NCBI GenBank assembly: GCA_029747585.1
Contig: JAPEVF010000336.1
Location: 1-48,667 of the forward strand
Source: Pleurotus djamor
Taxonomy: Eukaryota; Basidiomycota; Agaricomycetes; Agaricales; Pleurotaceae
Length of the DNA stretch: 48,667 bases
Reading direction: 5' to 3'
In this document: positions 1-10,173 of the stretch, piece after piece
How the letters are laid out: every line of letters begins with the position of its first letter
Position numbering within the stretch: the stretch's first letter is position 1
The notes under the pieces: model-generated
Told to the model about the DNA's origin: nothing
The model's database searches: none
Seen by the model: the letters and a program-made list of their open reading frames with translations, nothing else
Position numbers and translations under genes: made by a program

Positions 1-566
1 GCCATTCACCTTCACCTGCTGTCCGTGCGAAATGTGTGGGAAGGGGAGGTAGGGGCGGTCCACCTTCGTATGCAGACCATCGTCATCGCCCCTCCTTCGC
101 CCCTTCTCGCTCCAAATCGTGTACCGATGATGGGAGAGGAAGTTGGATTTGATGATGGCGTTGATGANGTCAAGAATTGTTTGAAAGGGAGCATGAGCGT
201 GAGGGAGAGCAAGAAAGTCGTAGTAGCCCATCAGGTGTGTTTCGGGTGTTAGGTACCGTAGTCCAAGTGTCCGCGCGGTGTCGACGTAGGTGTGTCCAAC
301 TTCACACTGACTTGGAGACAGCCTGTGAGTCGCACCACCACCAGACTCTGAATCAGACTCTGAATCAGACTGAGACAAAACAACGCGTCGGGAAATACAA
401 GTCATCCGTAGCCTGGCAGCTGAGGAATTCCTCAAATACAATCAAAAAAGGGAAATTCAACATTCAAATTCATAGAACATGGTGTACATGCAGGTAGAGT
501 AGCTTACCACGGTCAAAGCTGATGGGAGTACGACAAGCTGGGCAGCATACCATATTTATGGCAACA
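1..566 (-). pseudogene. RING/coiled-coil/membrane family copy, 5' truncated and running off the window
   Basis: This is a fragment of the RING family that recurs through the window. On the minus strand it opens with the last RING knuckle (a CPACR motif near 525-545), followed by a GT donor near 505. A plausible acceptor near 413 leads into an exon that stays open to base 1. That exon carries the family marker RRVVLS, a Ser/Asp/Glu-rich linker, and a YDFLALPHAHAP segment matching the YDLLAHPHAPT segment of intact copies. The first half of the RING is missing. At about 566 the sequence switches abruptly to a DM9 gene fragment. There is an N near 168. The 3' part (membrane segment) would lie outside the window. 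It is probably a broken copy, but the missing end prevents certainty. Confidence 0.6.
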
Positions 567-1152
567 CAGTAGTATCCACGAATTCCATCAACTCTGTCGA
601 GAACGGCAGCAGATCGTAGCTTCCTTTGTGTGGCACCTCTGCTCCGCTGTACGACACTCGACAATGGTTCGGCCAGAGGTGGGGTGCGACTTTACATGGG
701 TGAACACCGCCTTTGAAGTCCAGCTCCGAGGCGATGTAGACGGGTTGACCTTCTGGGTCCACGCAAGGTGGGTTGTGGAGGATGTTTGGAGCGGGGATGT
801 TGTCGTCTGTGGTAAGAGGTGGACGCGTCCCAGCGTCTGTATAATCACGATACATGTGGCATAGAATTGCATCCAGCTCGCGCGTACCCAAGGGATTCTC
901 TCCCGTTGGCTGCTCATTCCAGAAGATCTGTCCTTCTTCAATCTCGTCCCACGACCCATCAGGTCTCTGGACCGTAAGCTTGCCCCCGCCAGCAACAGCA
1001 TCAGCAGGAGTTCCAGAATTAGATTCACCAAACGCGTGTACGGGTTTCGCTGATTCCATCGCGCGTCCGTAGAACTCATCTTGAAGATCCGTCGAAACGA
1101 GGGTGTCGGGGTACCATTCCACTGGGGAGTCCTCGGTTCGTCGAGCCTCCAT
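556..1152 (-). pseudogene. DM9-repeat protein gene, 5' portion (3' truncated)
   Basis: The reading frame from the ATG at 1152 gives about 200 residues. It has an acidic N-terminal part and then a DM9 (DUF3421-type) half-repeat: GQPVYIASELDF, KVAPHLWP, a YSGAEVPH element and DLLPFSTELMEF. It stops at 556, just after the frame leaves homology at about 566. Comparison with the copy at 6843-7336 shows that the second DM9 element (GGYEDGKPLYHA, WVPGKAALHL) and the last exon are missing here. About 230 bases are nearly identical between the two copies. DM9 proteins in animals bind carbohydrates; a fungal role is not established. An upstream exon is possible, because another frame stays open above 1152. 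Confidence 0.6.
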
Positions 1153-1883
1153 TTTGATGTATCGTGCCTCCAACCCAGATACCACACGGGAACACCCTCA
1201 CGGAAGGCATCCGTGTAGAGAAACAGTCAAACAGAGGGGAAAACCAAGGTGACGGCGGAATCGGGGGAGGCGCCCACCAAGGAATATCTTCCGTCAGAAG
1301 TCTTCAGCCTCAAGGTTGATCCCTCTACAATTGAACTCCTGGCCATAAGCCTAAGACTGAATCGCTAAGATCCGGGGCTCGGAGACGGGGATATAGTCCC
1401 GGTAGCGGTTAATCGCGAACAAGGGCTCGTCCACGGTACGTGTCGTCAGAAGGAGCCGACAGCAGTGGCGGGTCCCGGTCAGGTTTCAATGTTTCATCGG
1501 CGTGGACTCTTCCACCCCAGCCTCATGCCAATCAGACTGACCATCTCCACATTGACCGTGAACCGCACAGAACGTCCGCCGTGTATAGCGTAGTCCGAAC
1601 ATGCACTCAATTTGAGAGGTTGGGTGCTGGGTCGACTGTGATGTAGATGATGAAGGTAGTTTGGCAATGGCGCTGGCATTCTCAGATAGGCCAGAAAGAT
1701 TGGAGGGAGATCACATTGCTCCTGCGTGTACATACATCTTATTGAAGGGACGGAATTACAAAGGAGTGAATAGGCCATATGTAGNAAAAAAAACTGTTGG
1801 CTGTTCTTGGGCTGCTCTGAGGAAACTATTGTCAGCTACATATAGAGAATGAGAGTCGTCAGGAAAGAAAACAAAAGACCAAC
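1153..1883. other. Intergenic, no gene recognised
   Basis: This stretch lies between the DM9 fragment and the 3' end of the protease-like gene. Only short reading frames without recognisable motifs occur, and there is one N near 1785. I see no repeat or RNA gene in it. Confidence 0.5.
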
Positions 1884-4046
1884 CTAAGCCACATGGGTAG
1901 GAGATTCTTCCTCAAAATATAAGTTGGCGCCAGGGTACTCAGCCTTGACAAGCTCCCACACCCATTCAAAGAGGGTTCCATAGGTGATATCGGCTGGACC
2001 AGTTCTTGAACTTTTGGTACCACCTGTGAGAAGGGCCACGAATTTGCCCTCAGTGGAGACAATAAGTGATCCCGAATCACCCACTGCGGAGAAGGTGCCC
2101 TTGTTCCGCTCATATGAAAGGATGGGGACCTCAAGTGACTCCTGGGTTACATCGGCAGAGAAGTACTGCCTGGCGAACGACTTGAATCTTGTGAGAGTCC
2201 CAATGGTGGTGTTGGTGGCAAGGCCACGCTTGATGACATAGTGTACAAGATGATCCTGGTGATCCCGTTTCTCCAGGCTCTCCAAGGTCTCAAGGTTGTT
2301 GATTTCGTCCGAGGTCACCATTCCTCGGAGAATAAGGAGACCATGGTCGGGGTATGTCCATTCATAGCGTTTGATGTTCCGATGCCATACTAATGAATTG
2401 AACTTCACCTGGGACATCTCAGGGCCTGCGCGGGAGAGGATATGTGCATGTGTGTGAGGGAAGATGTATATTGACAATCAGCTATAAAAGCAACGCACCA
2501 AGGCTTAGGACATTCCCTTTCATGTATTTGAACTTCTCCTTATAGAGCTCGATTACGCACAGATCCCGTGTATATCCGTGGGGAGCGACATTGCCTTCAA
2601 TTGAGGGTGCCCAGCGGACAAACCCAATAACCCGATCGCTGGGATTACTCCAATTTTTCTTGAGGTCAACATAGAACTTTTTGAAATCCTCAACCTTTTC
2701 TTGTGCTCTAGCCAAGTCGGTGCGGTACCCATCCAACAACTTCTTTGACTCGGCAACATTGATCCCTGTGCTTATGCGCCTCTCGTGCGTTCTGATTGAG
2801 TTCTCATAGCTCGTGACTACTGCATTGAATGTGGCAATGTGGGACTGGATCGAAGCCAGGTAGGTCTCGAACGTGGGGTTGCTCATGATCATGACCTCTT
2901 TCTTGGGAGCGGAACCTAAACATCCACGAAACAAGATCAACTCTTGAACTCTCAAAGCCATACATTAGAAACACACCGTGGTAGCGATATTCCTTATTAC
3001 CGTCAGCGATTGCGATAGCGTTGTGACGAACAGTGATAGCGTAGAGCTTGTCGCCTACATGGAAATAGGGGCCTAGTGTACCTTCAACAGTGGTCTGGAG
3101 ACCGGCAATAGGAAGACTCAGGGCGACGGAGACATTGTCGATAATGTCTTTGAGTGGGTGACCGGACTCCATGGGGGAGTAGAGGACTGGACCGGGAGAA
3201 GACGTCCGCGTATAGACTGATTCGCGGTATGCAACATCAATATTTTGAACGCGAAAGGACTCGAGTAAGGCGAGAATGTCTTTGGCGGAGTCGTGGGCAA
3301 CGGCACCCACGAGTGTATCTGGTAGGACCCCGATCCAGATAGTGGGGTTGGTGTAGTGACGAGTCCCATTCTCGATGGGTTGGGCAGGTGGGAAATCGTC
3401 ATAGGATTCGTAGCTCACGCTCAACTCCTGATTCCCGCCCTCCATGTCCCCATCATCATCATCCTCAGTCTCTCGTAGAGCACCATGAACAAGCCACGTG
3501 AACCGAACAAAGTCGACCGACGTAGTCTTGATCTTTCTCTCATTTAGTAGTAGCACGACCTGAGAATGACGAAAGTGAGCAAAAAAAAACCATCAAATCA
3601 CGATGCATGGGAACGTGTGTATCCACCTTGTCTCGAATCGCATCCCACGTCGTAACTTGACCAAAATTATAGCTATCTGGAACGGGGACGACCCTCATAA
3701 GACGGGTGTAAGCCTCAGGGCCATAGGGTTCCCTGAAGACATCATCAGAGCTCCTATAGATGAGCTTGGGTCCGCGTCCATGGGAACCCACGCCCGCATA
3801 GTAGCGATGTGCTTCGATCTCAGGAACATCGTGTGGGCTGTTGGCTTCGGCAGTAGTAGTGGCACTCGAGAGACTAGCGCCACCAGCGGACCATGCGCTT
3901 TCATTACTGTCCTGGGATGAAGACGTGGACATTGTGACTGCTGCTTTTTGGCATTCAAGGTCAAACTCGGGAGTCCAAACGTAGTCCTCGAGGCGAATGG
4001 ACTCGACGATGGGGTCGACATCATCTTCATTGATGGGAGCAGGCAT
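1884..4046 (-). CDS. Chymotrypsin-fold serine protease-like protein with helical insert
   Basis: Four exons join in frame: 4046-3627, 3559-2977, 2915-2499 and 2425-1884, giving 653 residues. All three introns (61-73 bases) have GT...AG ends. A trypsin-like triad is visible: His319 in ITVRHN, Asp452 in RDLCVIEL and Ser591 in GDSGS. The spacing (133 and 139 residues) is much larger than in chymotrypsin. Between His and Asp lies a Glu/Lys/Arg-rich helical stretch of about 90 residues that looks like a coiled coil. The first 300 residues contain a Ser/Thr-rich low-complexity part and no recognised domain. There is no signal peptide, so a cytoplasmic location is likely. Proteins of this general shape are common, uncharacterised members of agaricomycete genomes (from memory). 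The start is the first in-frame ATG; a further 5' exon cannot be excluded. Confidence 0.8.
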
Positions 4047-4689
4047 GGGTGACGTGTAGTGTTGAAGCTGAAGCTGACAGGCCGAGGCCTTGAGGGCTGG
4101 CGCTGTATGAATTGCGGGCGGAGCTCGATTCGGTGTTTGACTACGGGTGGCGCTAGCATCGTAGCAGGAAGTATATTCGCTGACGCCCAAAGCGCCGCTA
4201 TGGGTGGTGCAATGCCTGTGATTGGTAGCGTCATTGGTGGCGGAATCGTATACTCTACAGTGCTACCACTGGTGTAAAGAAATGTTTTTCTAATTGAACT
4301 ACATTGCAAGTCCGAGACCTCACTTGTGCACTGATTGATAACTTCATCACATACCATTGAGTACTGTCTCTAGCCGTTTCTCAAGGTCCTCTTTTACCTA
4401 ATACATACCGCCCCACGTAAGCGTCAAGAGAACGGGAGTAACATCGTCTAGACCCAAGTACAACTGGTTTAGCTGAAATTGACGCTACGATATGGTGTGA
4501 ACAAGAAACGATGCGGGTGAATGTATATGTAATACACGGAAAATATGAGGAGAAATTTGGAGAAATATAACATGTATAATTATCCAACACACGTGCGCCA
4601 GTACTTTGAACAATAAAAGTACAATTACTGAGTTGAGCTATGTTTGAAATCGTAAGGTCGTTGTTGACTGGGTACCCAGTCAAAAACCA
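4047..4689. other. Intergenic upstream of the protease-like gene
   Basis: This should contain the promoter of the protease-like gene on the minus strand. No clear TATA element or other gene was recognised. Frames stay open for a while above 4046 but lack an ATG in the right frame. Confidence 0.4.
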
Positions 4690-4825
4690 AACATATCCAC
4701 CCCAACCCCTCAACACGACACATCCTCGATAAGTACTACCGTATCTATAGGTACCTTGCAATGACTGTGGACAATCCATCGTCCGAAATCGAGCCACTTC
4801 CCAGAGGTATATGTAACGCGTAGCA
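4690..4825 (-). pseudogene. Relic of the last exon of the RING family
   Basis: Two short blocks match the 3' exon of the RING genes at 19.0 and 20.5 kb. About 33 bases near 4697-4729 are identical to the stretch encoding the CRVEGLGWL region. A second block at about 4780-4825 matches the region encoding the DDEFP and YALRLWA part. Between them the sequence has drifted and carries insertions. No intact frame remains, so this is a decayed duplicate. Confidence 0.6.
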
Positions 4826-6842
4826 TAGGACCGAGTCCTAGCTTTCAAACTGGTCTTGCTCTCTATCCCGTAAACTTGGCTATCACTTAGACGCAGGAAA
4901 AGCTAGAGAAGGTCGCTCAAGAGTTGGCGACGATTCAATGTCTACTTTGACAGTGACTAAGCTCGAAATGACATGGATTTGATGCCTTCCTATGTTTTAG
5001 ACACCTTGCGCAGTAACGCACACAAACTGTACAGCTTTGTCAGCTGCATTTCGAGTGTCGGAATGGCAGTGAAAAGTTTGTCGCGCAGAGATATACTTTG
5101 GAGGGCCTTTTGAGCTGCAAGAGGCATTGAAATGCTCATAACTCACACTATCGAGTGGGATACTCCCCCGAAACCGGGATTGTTGTTGCCTAGTAGGAGC
5201 TCATTTCCACGGCCCAAAAGAGGAAAACCCCAATGGTAACTAGCCTGCCTGTGAGGGAAATCTTTTTAACCTGCCGAGGTTGGAGCACATGGGCTCTCCT
5301 CCGAGGCAAAGAAGATGAACATGTGACGCTTGGAGGAGGCTTTCTAGGCTGGCCATATGTACCTATACTATGGGTGCCGAGAGGTTCGTCCTTGGCCGTA
5401 CCTTCGTCCTCTGGCCATTCCTCACTATCCCGTCCCCTCTGACCCTCCAAAATTTGTACGCCGTATCTTTCAAATTCCCTTGACCATTTCCCGACATTAT
5501 TTTGCTGGTAGATGCCCGTCTTCTGGAGTTGACTTTTGCAGTAATCATCACGCTCTGTGATGATTCAAACGGAGTTTAAATGTGCCAAGCAGGACTTGCC
5601 CATGATTCACGGGCGGAGCCGAAAAAAAGCTGATGTGACCGCCGTGACAGGACGAAGGTACGGCCAAGGACGAACCTCTCGGCACCCATAGTACATAGTG
5701 GAAGGAAGACTCTGGTGGGAACGCTGGGTGATCGCGCAGGTTGATTCAATTGCCGTGGGGAGAGGGGCGAGAGGGGTGGGTGGAGGTGGAGATGGGTGGA
5801 AAGGAGTGAGAGGATGGGCATCTGAGCCTCGAGGCGGGGAGTAGCTCGAACGCAAAACTCGCGAAGATTGATCCAGAATAGAACGACAGGATAATTAGAG
5901 CAAGGGCCAGGGGTCATAAAGTTACACAGCATGTCGAGCCAGTCATGGTTAAAATTTCCAGAGTATTGATAGAATGCATGCTGTCAGTGTTCATAGAGTA
6001 TATGTTGTGTGTTCGAGTTCATTGTGACAGAGAGAAAGTTTTCCTGGGAACATGAAAAAGGAACATGAAAAAGGTTGAAACAAGTTGGAAATAAAGCAAA
6101 GTCGCACAGATCATGATCGTGGATTTGTGGAGCGTGTTGGACAGACTTCTTCGCTTGCCTGCCGGCGGGGGTGGCTGTCTTCCAAGCTCGAAAGAATGTT
6201 CTGCCGCAAGGAGAGACAGAACAGAGTTGGGTGGAACATTTGCTGTGGGATTCGAATGTTGCCCCAAGCAGGTAACAAGTTTCCAGGAGCACGGGGGAGT
6301 GGGAAGCTAGAAGCTGCATGGATCACACAGACGACAGAAGCAAGAAGCATGGAGACACATCGAACGTTTGGACGCCGGTGCCAATGCTAGACCACATCGG
6401 TCCTCTCCGTTTGGAACGGTCTGTGGTCAAAAGTGAGTACTGAGGTTAACGTTGGAGGTTTGTACGCCGGAGTATGTGTTACTTGAAGGGGAACGGAACT
6501 GAGAAGTAGAGGCACCGTCGAGGTTCTTGGAAACGATGTGCTTCTAGCAGCTAACTGGGCCCCGTTCCGACACGGTACGCACTAACACTAAACGGTCAGG
6601 AGCCAAATTGACTCATTATAGCATTGAAAGGCAGGCGGGGCCAAAGGGAACAAGTAAACGTACGTCGAGAGGGCGCATTTTCTGCATTATCCCTTTCTCA
6701 CTGTGCAAAGCGGAATCACGAACATAGACGTTGCGATGACATACAGTCAACGTCACAGACTAACAACTTCTCTCCGCTATCTCCAACATCTAAAAGGCAT
6801 AATGAGAAGGTGCTCAATCAAGGGTAAAGCAGAAGCTACAAC
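4826..6842. other. Gene-free stretch with one inverted repeat
   Basis: About 2 kb without a convincing gene. Open frames are short, lack family motifs and do not join through good splice sites. The only notable structure is the perfect inverted repeat at 5366-5693, listed separately. Confidence 0.5.
5366..5693. repeat. Perfect 45-base inverted repeat with 238-base spacer
   Basis: Bases 5366-5410 are the exact reverse complement of 5649-5693 (45 of 45 positions checked by eye). The match ends abruptly on both sides. The spacer is 238 bases and shows no gene. It could be a small non-autonomous element end pair, a recombination product or a hairpin-forming transcript. I did not find the arm sequence elsewhere in the window. 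Confidence 0.85.
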
Positions 6843-7336
6843 TCACAAAATCTTGTGCTCAAACCGATAATTTTCCTTGTCACCATACGGCGCGTCTCCT
6901 CCGCCTTGGTCTCCCTATATAGCATCATAAATCCATCAGTTTACAAGAACCCATCATAAAGAGAAAAAGAAATAACCCACCAAATGAAGAGCTGCCTTCC
7001 CCGGAACCCAAACGCCATCCTCCACTTCGACAAGGGCATGGTAAAGTGGCTTCCCATCTTCATACCCACCCAAAACGACACGTCGACCATCAGGGATCTT
7101 CCCCCCAGTAGTATCCACAAACTCCATCAACTCTGTCGAGAACGGCAGCAGATCATAGTTTCCTTTGTGCGGCACCTCTGCTCCGCCGTACGACACTCGA
7201 CAATGGTCCGGCCAGAGGTGGGGTGCGACTTTACATGGGTGAACACCGCCTTTGAAGTCCAGCTCCGAGGCGATGTAGACGGGTTGACCTTCTGGGTCCA
7301 CGCAAGGTGGGTTGTGGAGGATATTTGGAGCGGGGA
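6843..7336 (-). pseudogene. DM9-repeat protein gene, 3' portion (5' truncated)
   Basis: The minus-strand frame from about 7336 to 6981 carries both DM9 elements: GQPVYIASELDF / VSYGGAEVPH, then GGKIPDGRRVV / GGYEDGKPLYHA / WVPGKAALHL. A 66-base GT...AG intron (6980-6915) leads to a last exon of 24 codons ending at 6843. The 5' half of the gene is absent: homology to the copy at 556-1152 stops at about 7336, right after a shared GCGGGGA. A Cys and neighbouring residues in the first element are conserved in both copies. This copy holds exactly the part that the other lacks. It is probably not expressed as a full protein. Confidence 0.65.
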
Positions 7337-7585
7337 ATGCTCACTGACGGTCGTTGCCAGTGGTTGAGTAAATCCACGAGGCCATGATGAGTGTTTTGAT
7401 CTGAAGCGCTTCAGAGCGCGCTCCCCGTGAATGGAACAAACACACGCAGTCGGACGGTGAACGCAGCTCCACCAACACCAAGCAGAACGGTAGATCCTAG
7501 ATTCCAGAGTACGAGGGTTCAGGTCCAAAATACAAAATTGACGCTACCATCATCACCATCATCCATCATCATCACCTCTGAAACT

Positions 7586-8624
7586 CTAGTAACTCTCCGA
7601 GAGATACAAGTAACACACGCCGTTGTAGAAGCCGATGTACAAGCGGACTTCTTTCAGGTTGGTGGGATGGAAGAATGTTAGTAGGCGTTTTAGGTATGCA
7701 AGGCTGAGTTTGTTGGTTATAGAGGTGGGTAGAGATGCGGGTATGGTGGGTGTGGGTGGGGGCGGATGACGAGCTTGGACAACGAATGATTTGAAGAACG
7801 TGAACGTCGATCCAGATGCGGAGAGATAGAGCGAGAGTAAGACCGGGGTGACATCGATGATCCAGATTACGATGAAGGCCGCGCTGTTGGTATTGGTGAA
7901 TTATTGTTTAAAAGTTATAGGAATCTAGTGTGGAACGGAACTCACAATCCAAGAAGAATAACCGTCAACGCGAAAACCAAACCAAACTCAAGAGACGGTT
8001 CTTTTTCAGGCGAGCGGCGTTCAATGATGCGTTTGAGGTATTTTTGTGTCCGTTGGAGGATGGTTAGTTCGCTGTTGAGGAGGGTTTCTTGGGCGCTGAG
8101 ATGCGCAAGCAGGCGATCGATGTCGAAGTTGGACTTGGACTTGAAGCGACGGCCAGAGGTCCTAGAGAGGAGCAACTCGGCTGAAGGAGTTGATGTTCGC
8201 AACGGAGGGAGATGCTGTGGTGTGGGTATGTGTCGCGTAGCATGGGGAGAACGTGGGCCGTGGCGGTCTAGTATCATCATATCATCCTCAACAAAGTCCA
8301 CCAAGACGAAAACTCCAATCGAACAAACTCACCAGTAATCCCAGCCTCCACCAACCCGCGACACATAACACAAAGCAACACCTTGAACTCCCTCCTGAGA
8401 CTTCGTCCATGTTCATAGCCGCCTCGAATACCCCGCCGCCGTTCGTAGGCACACCAGCAGTCGGCGCAGTAGACGTGACCTTCAGTTTCAAGCGTTCAGG
8501 CGTAAAAATGGATGCCCAGTGAGTTGCACCAGAAAATCGGGTTATGGAGACGATATGTACCACAGGGTATGGAGGTTGGCTTGATTGGTGGGCCGTAGCA
8601 GAGACCGCAGAGGATAGAGTCCAT
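7586..8624 (-). CDS. RING-finger, coiled-coil and membrane-anchor protein (copy A)
   Basis: Four exons (8624-8561, 8479-8333, 8267-7946, 7883-7586) join in frame to 276 residues. Residues 6-29 give the first six RING ligands (LCGLC, then CGHVYCADCW); the final pair is in LCVMCR. The pattern is C3HC4, as in RING-type E3 ubiquitin ligases. The first intron falls between the third Cys and the His. After a Pro/Ser-rich linker comes a heptad-like helix (LLAHLSAQETLLNSEL) and then a strongly hydrophobic stretch spanning the last intron, probably one long or two short membrane helices. The C-terminal tail is Pro-rich and then aromatic. The gene diverges from the coiled-coil gene at 9100. E3 activity is inferred from the RING only. 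Confidence 0.8.
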
Positions 8625-9099
8625 GACGAGCTTTGGTTTCCGGTATATTAGGTCGAAGGAAGATCCCTTGAGGGCAGTTTATAACATGGTTGGAGTCCTT
8701 GGACAAACGTTCGACAAGCGCTTGATGAGCGCTAGCATTTTTTCAGCTCGACCGAGATCACCGAGATGTGTCCCACGCGCACTCGTTTATGCGTTTTACG
8801 CAAAGGATGACTTGGACTGGGATGACCGTTCTCTTTTACAGAAGTTTTACTCAAAGAAAACCAAGATGACTTCGACGTGGCACCACGCCTACCTTTACCC
8901 TTCCTTCGATTACGACGCACTTACTCTACATAAAGCTCAGAGCTTAAAGCTACGAGGCTTTGAGGCTTTTCGGATCCCCGCCTAGGTACTACTCTAGGAT
9001 CCCTACTCAACTTTTTTTTCCGTCCACCCACCTGGCTTTTCCTCGCTGCTCTGTGCTCGGAGGTTAACGTCTAACGTCACAAAGCATCCCACGACTTCC
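8625..9099. promoter_or_regulatory. Divergent intergenic region between RING copy A and coiled-coil gene
   Basis: These 475 bases separate two divergent start codons. A shorter homologue of the same intergenic sequence (358 bases, inverted) lies at 12762-13119 between the matching pair. Conserved blocks include the stretches around 8748-8800 and 8820-8870. No protein frame is conserved across it, so shared promoter function is a reasonable inference. Confidence 0.45.
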
Positions 9100-9839
9100 A
9101 TGGACCCAATGCTTATGGGCAAGGAAGGCTCTGGGCAAGGAGTGTCTCTTGCCAATGCTGGCAACGAGGTTCAAGTTGACCTTGGGGGACGGATTGATCA
9201 AGGTGAATTCTATTCAATTTTATGTCATCTCCTTTATGATGCTGATGATTGGCGTTATCCTCCTTGCTGACTATCTTCCACCAGTTGGTCAGATGGTTGT
9301 ACCGTGCATCCCGAGTAGTTTCGCGATGGTGACAGCAATTCTTACTGTACGAGATGAGATGAAGAGGGATGAAGACGAGCTGACGGCTTGGGCCGCGCGG
9401 GAGAGAGCGAGGGAGAGGGAGGAGGAGAGGGAGGAGAGGCGGAGGGAGAGGGAGCAAGAGAGAGAGGAGAGGAGAAAGGAGAGGGAAGAAGAGCGGGCCG
9501 AGAGGGAGGAAGACAGGAAGGAGAGGCAGAGGGAGAGGGAGGCAGCTCGACTCGAGAGGGAGGAAGACAGGAAGGAGGCGAAAGCCGCTGTTGAGGAGCG
9601 CAGGAATGATCACAAAGAAATCATGTCACGTCTTGAAAAACTGGGTACGTGCTACCGAGCCATATCCCCCATATCAACTCATTCTAATTGTATGTACTCT
9701 AGACGACAACTATGCCGAAATATCCAAATCCCTCCAAGCAACCACCGAGTTGGCTCAACAGACCAACAAGTCGCTTGAGATGTTGGTTGCTCAGAACGCG
9801 CAGTTGTTTGCGTCGTGGAAACGCTTGACGCAACCATAG
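9100..9839 (+). CDS. Highly charged coiled-coil protein (copy 1)
   Basis: Three exons (9100-9202, 9285-9644, 9703-9839) join in frame to 199 residues. Residues about 35-55 are moderately hydrophobic (MVVPCIPSSFAMVTAIL). Residues about 65-140 are almost entirely Arg, Glu, Lys and Asp (REREEEREERRRERE and similar), which predicts a long single helix or coiled coil. A polar C-terminal helix follows (EISKSLQATTELAQQ). No enzyme motif is seen. The paralogue at 11863-12761 shares exon phases, intron positions and C-terminus. The function is unknown; a structural or scaffold role is only a guess. Confidence 0.7.
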
Positions 9840-10173
9840 CTTGGATCTTTTGTCTCTACTCTTCACTCTCTACTCGTCGGTACTTCAGTGTTCAGTTGGT
9901 CAGTAGCACTCGTTTGTTTGTGTGCTTTTACATTCAGAATTATGATGGACGTTTCAGAAGCAACGTATGAGTATGAGAACAAAGGCGGGGGGTCTTCGTG
10001 GAAGGTGTCCGCCATGGACACCGTGACGGAAGGACTCGGCGGCCAGAAGGAAATGAACGCGAACAGCGAGTGCTGTTCGACTTGTGTGACCGTATTTTAT
10101 TGCATCTGTGTCCATTATGCATGCAGCATGTTGATTCCATACGAACAGACCAAATACCCCTTCTACTCTACGT
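9840..10173. other. Region between convergent coiled-coil and GH128 genes
   Basis: The first ~90 bases match, in inverted orientation, the sequence downstream of the paralogous gene at 11.86 kb, so they mark the edge of the duplicated block (about 9930). The rest shows nothing recognisable. Confidence 0.5.

Noticed and set aside
9388..9594. Gly/Glu-rich frame inside the coiled-coil gene
   Set aside because: Shadow frame of the Arg/Glu repeat.
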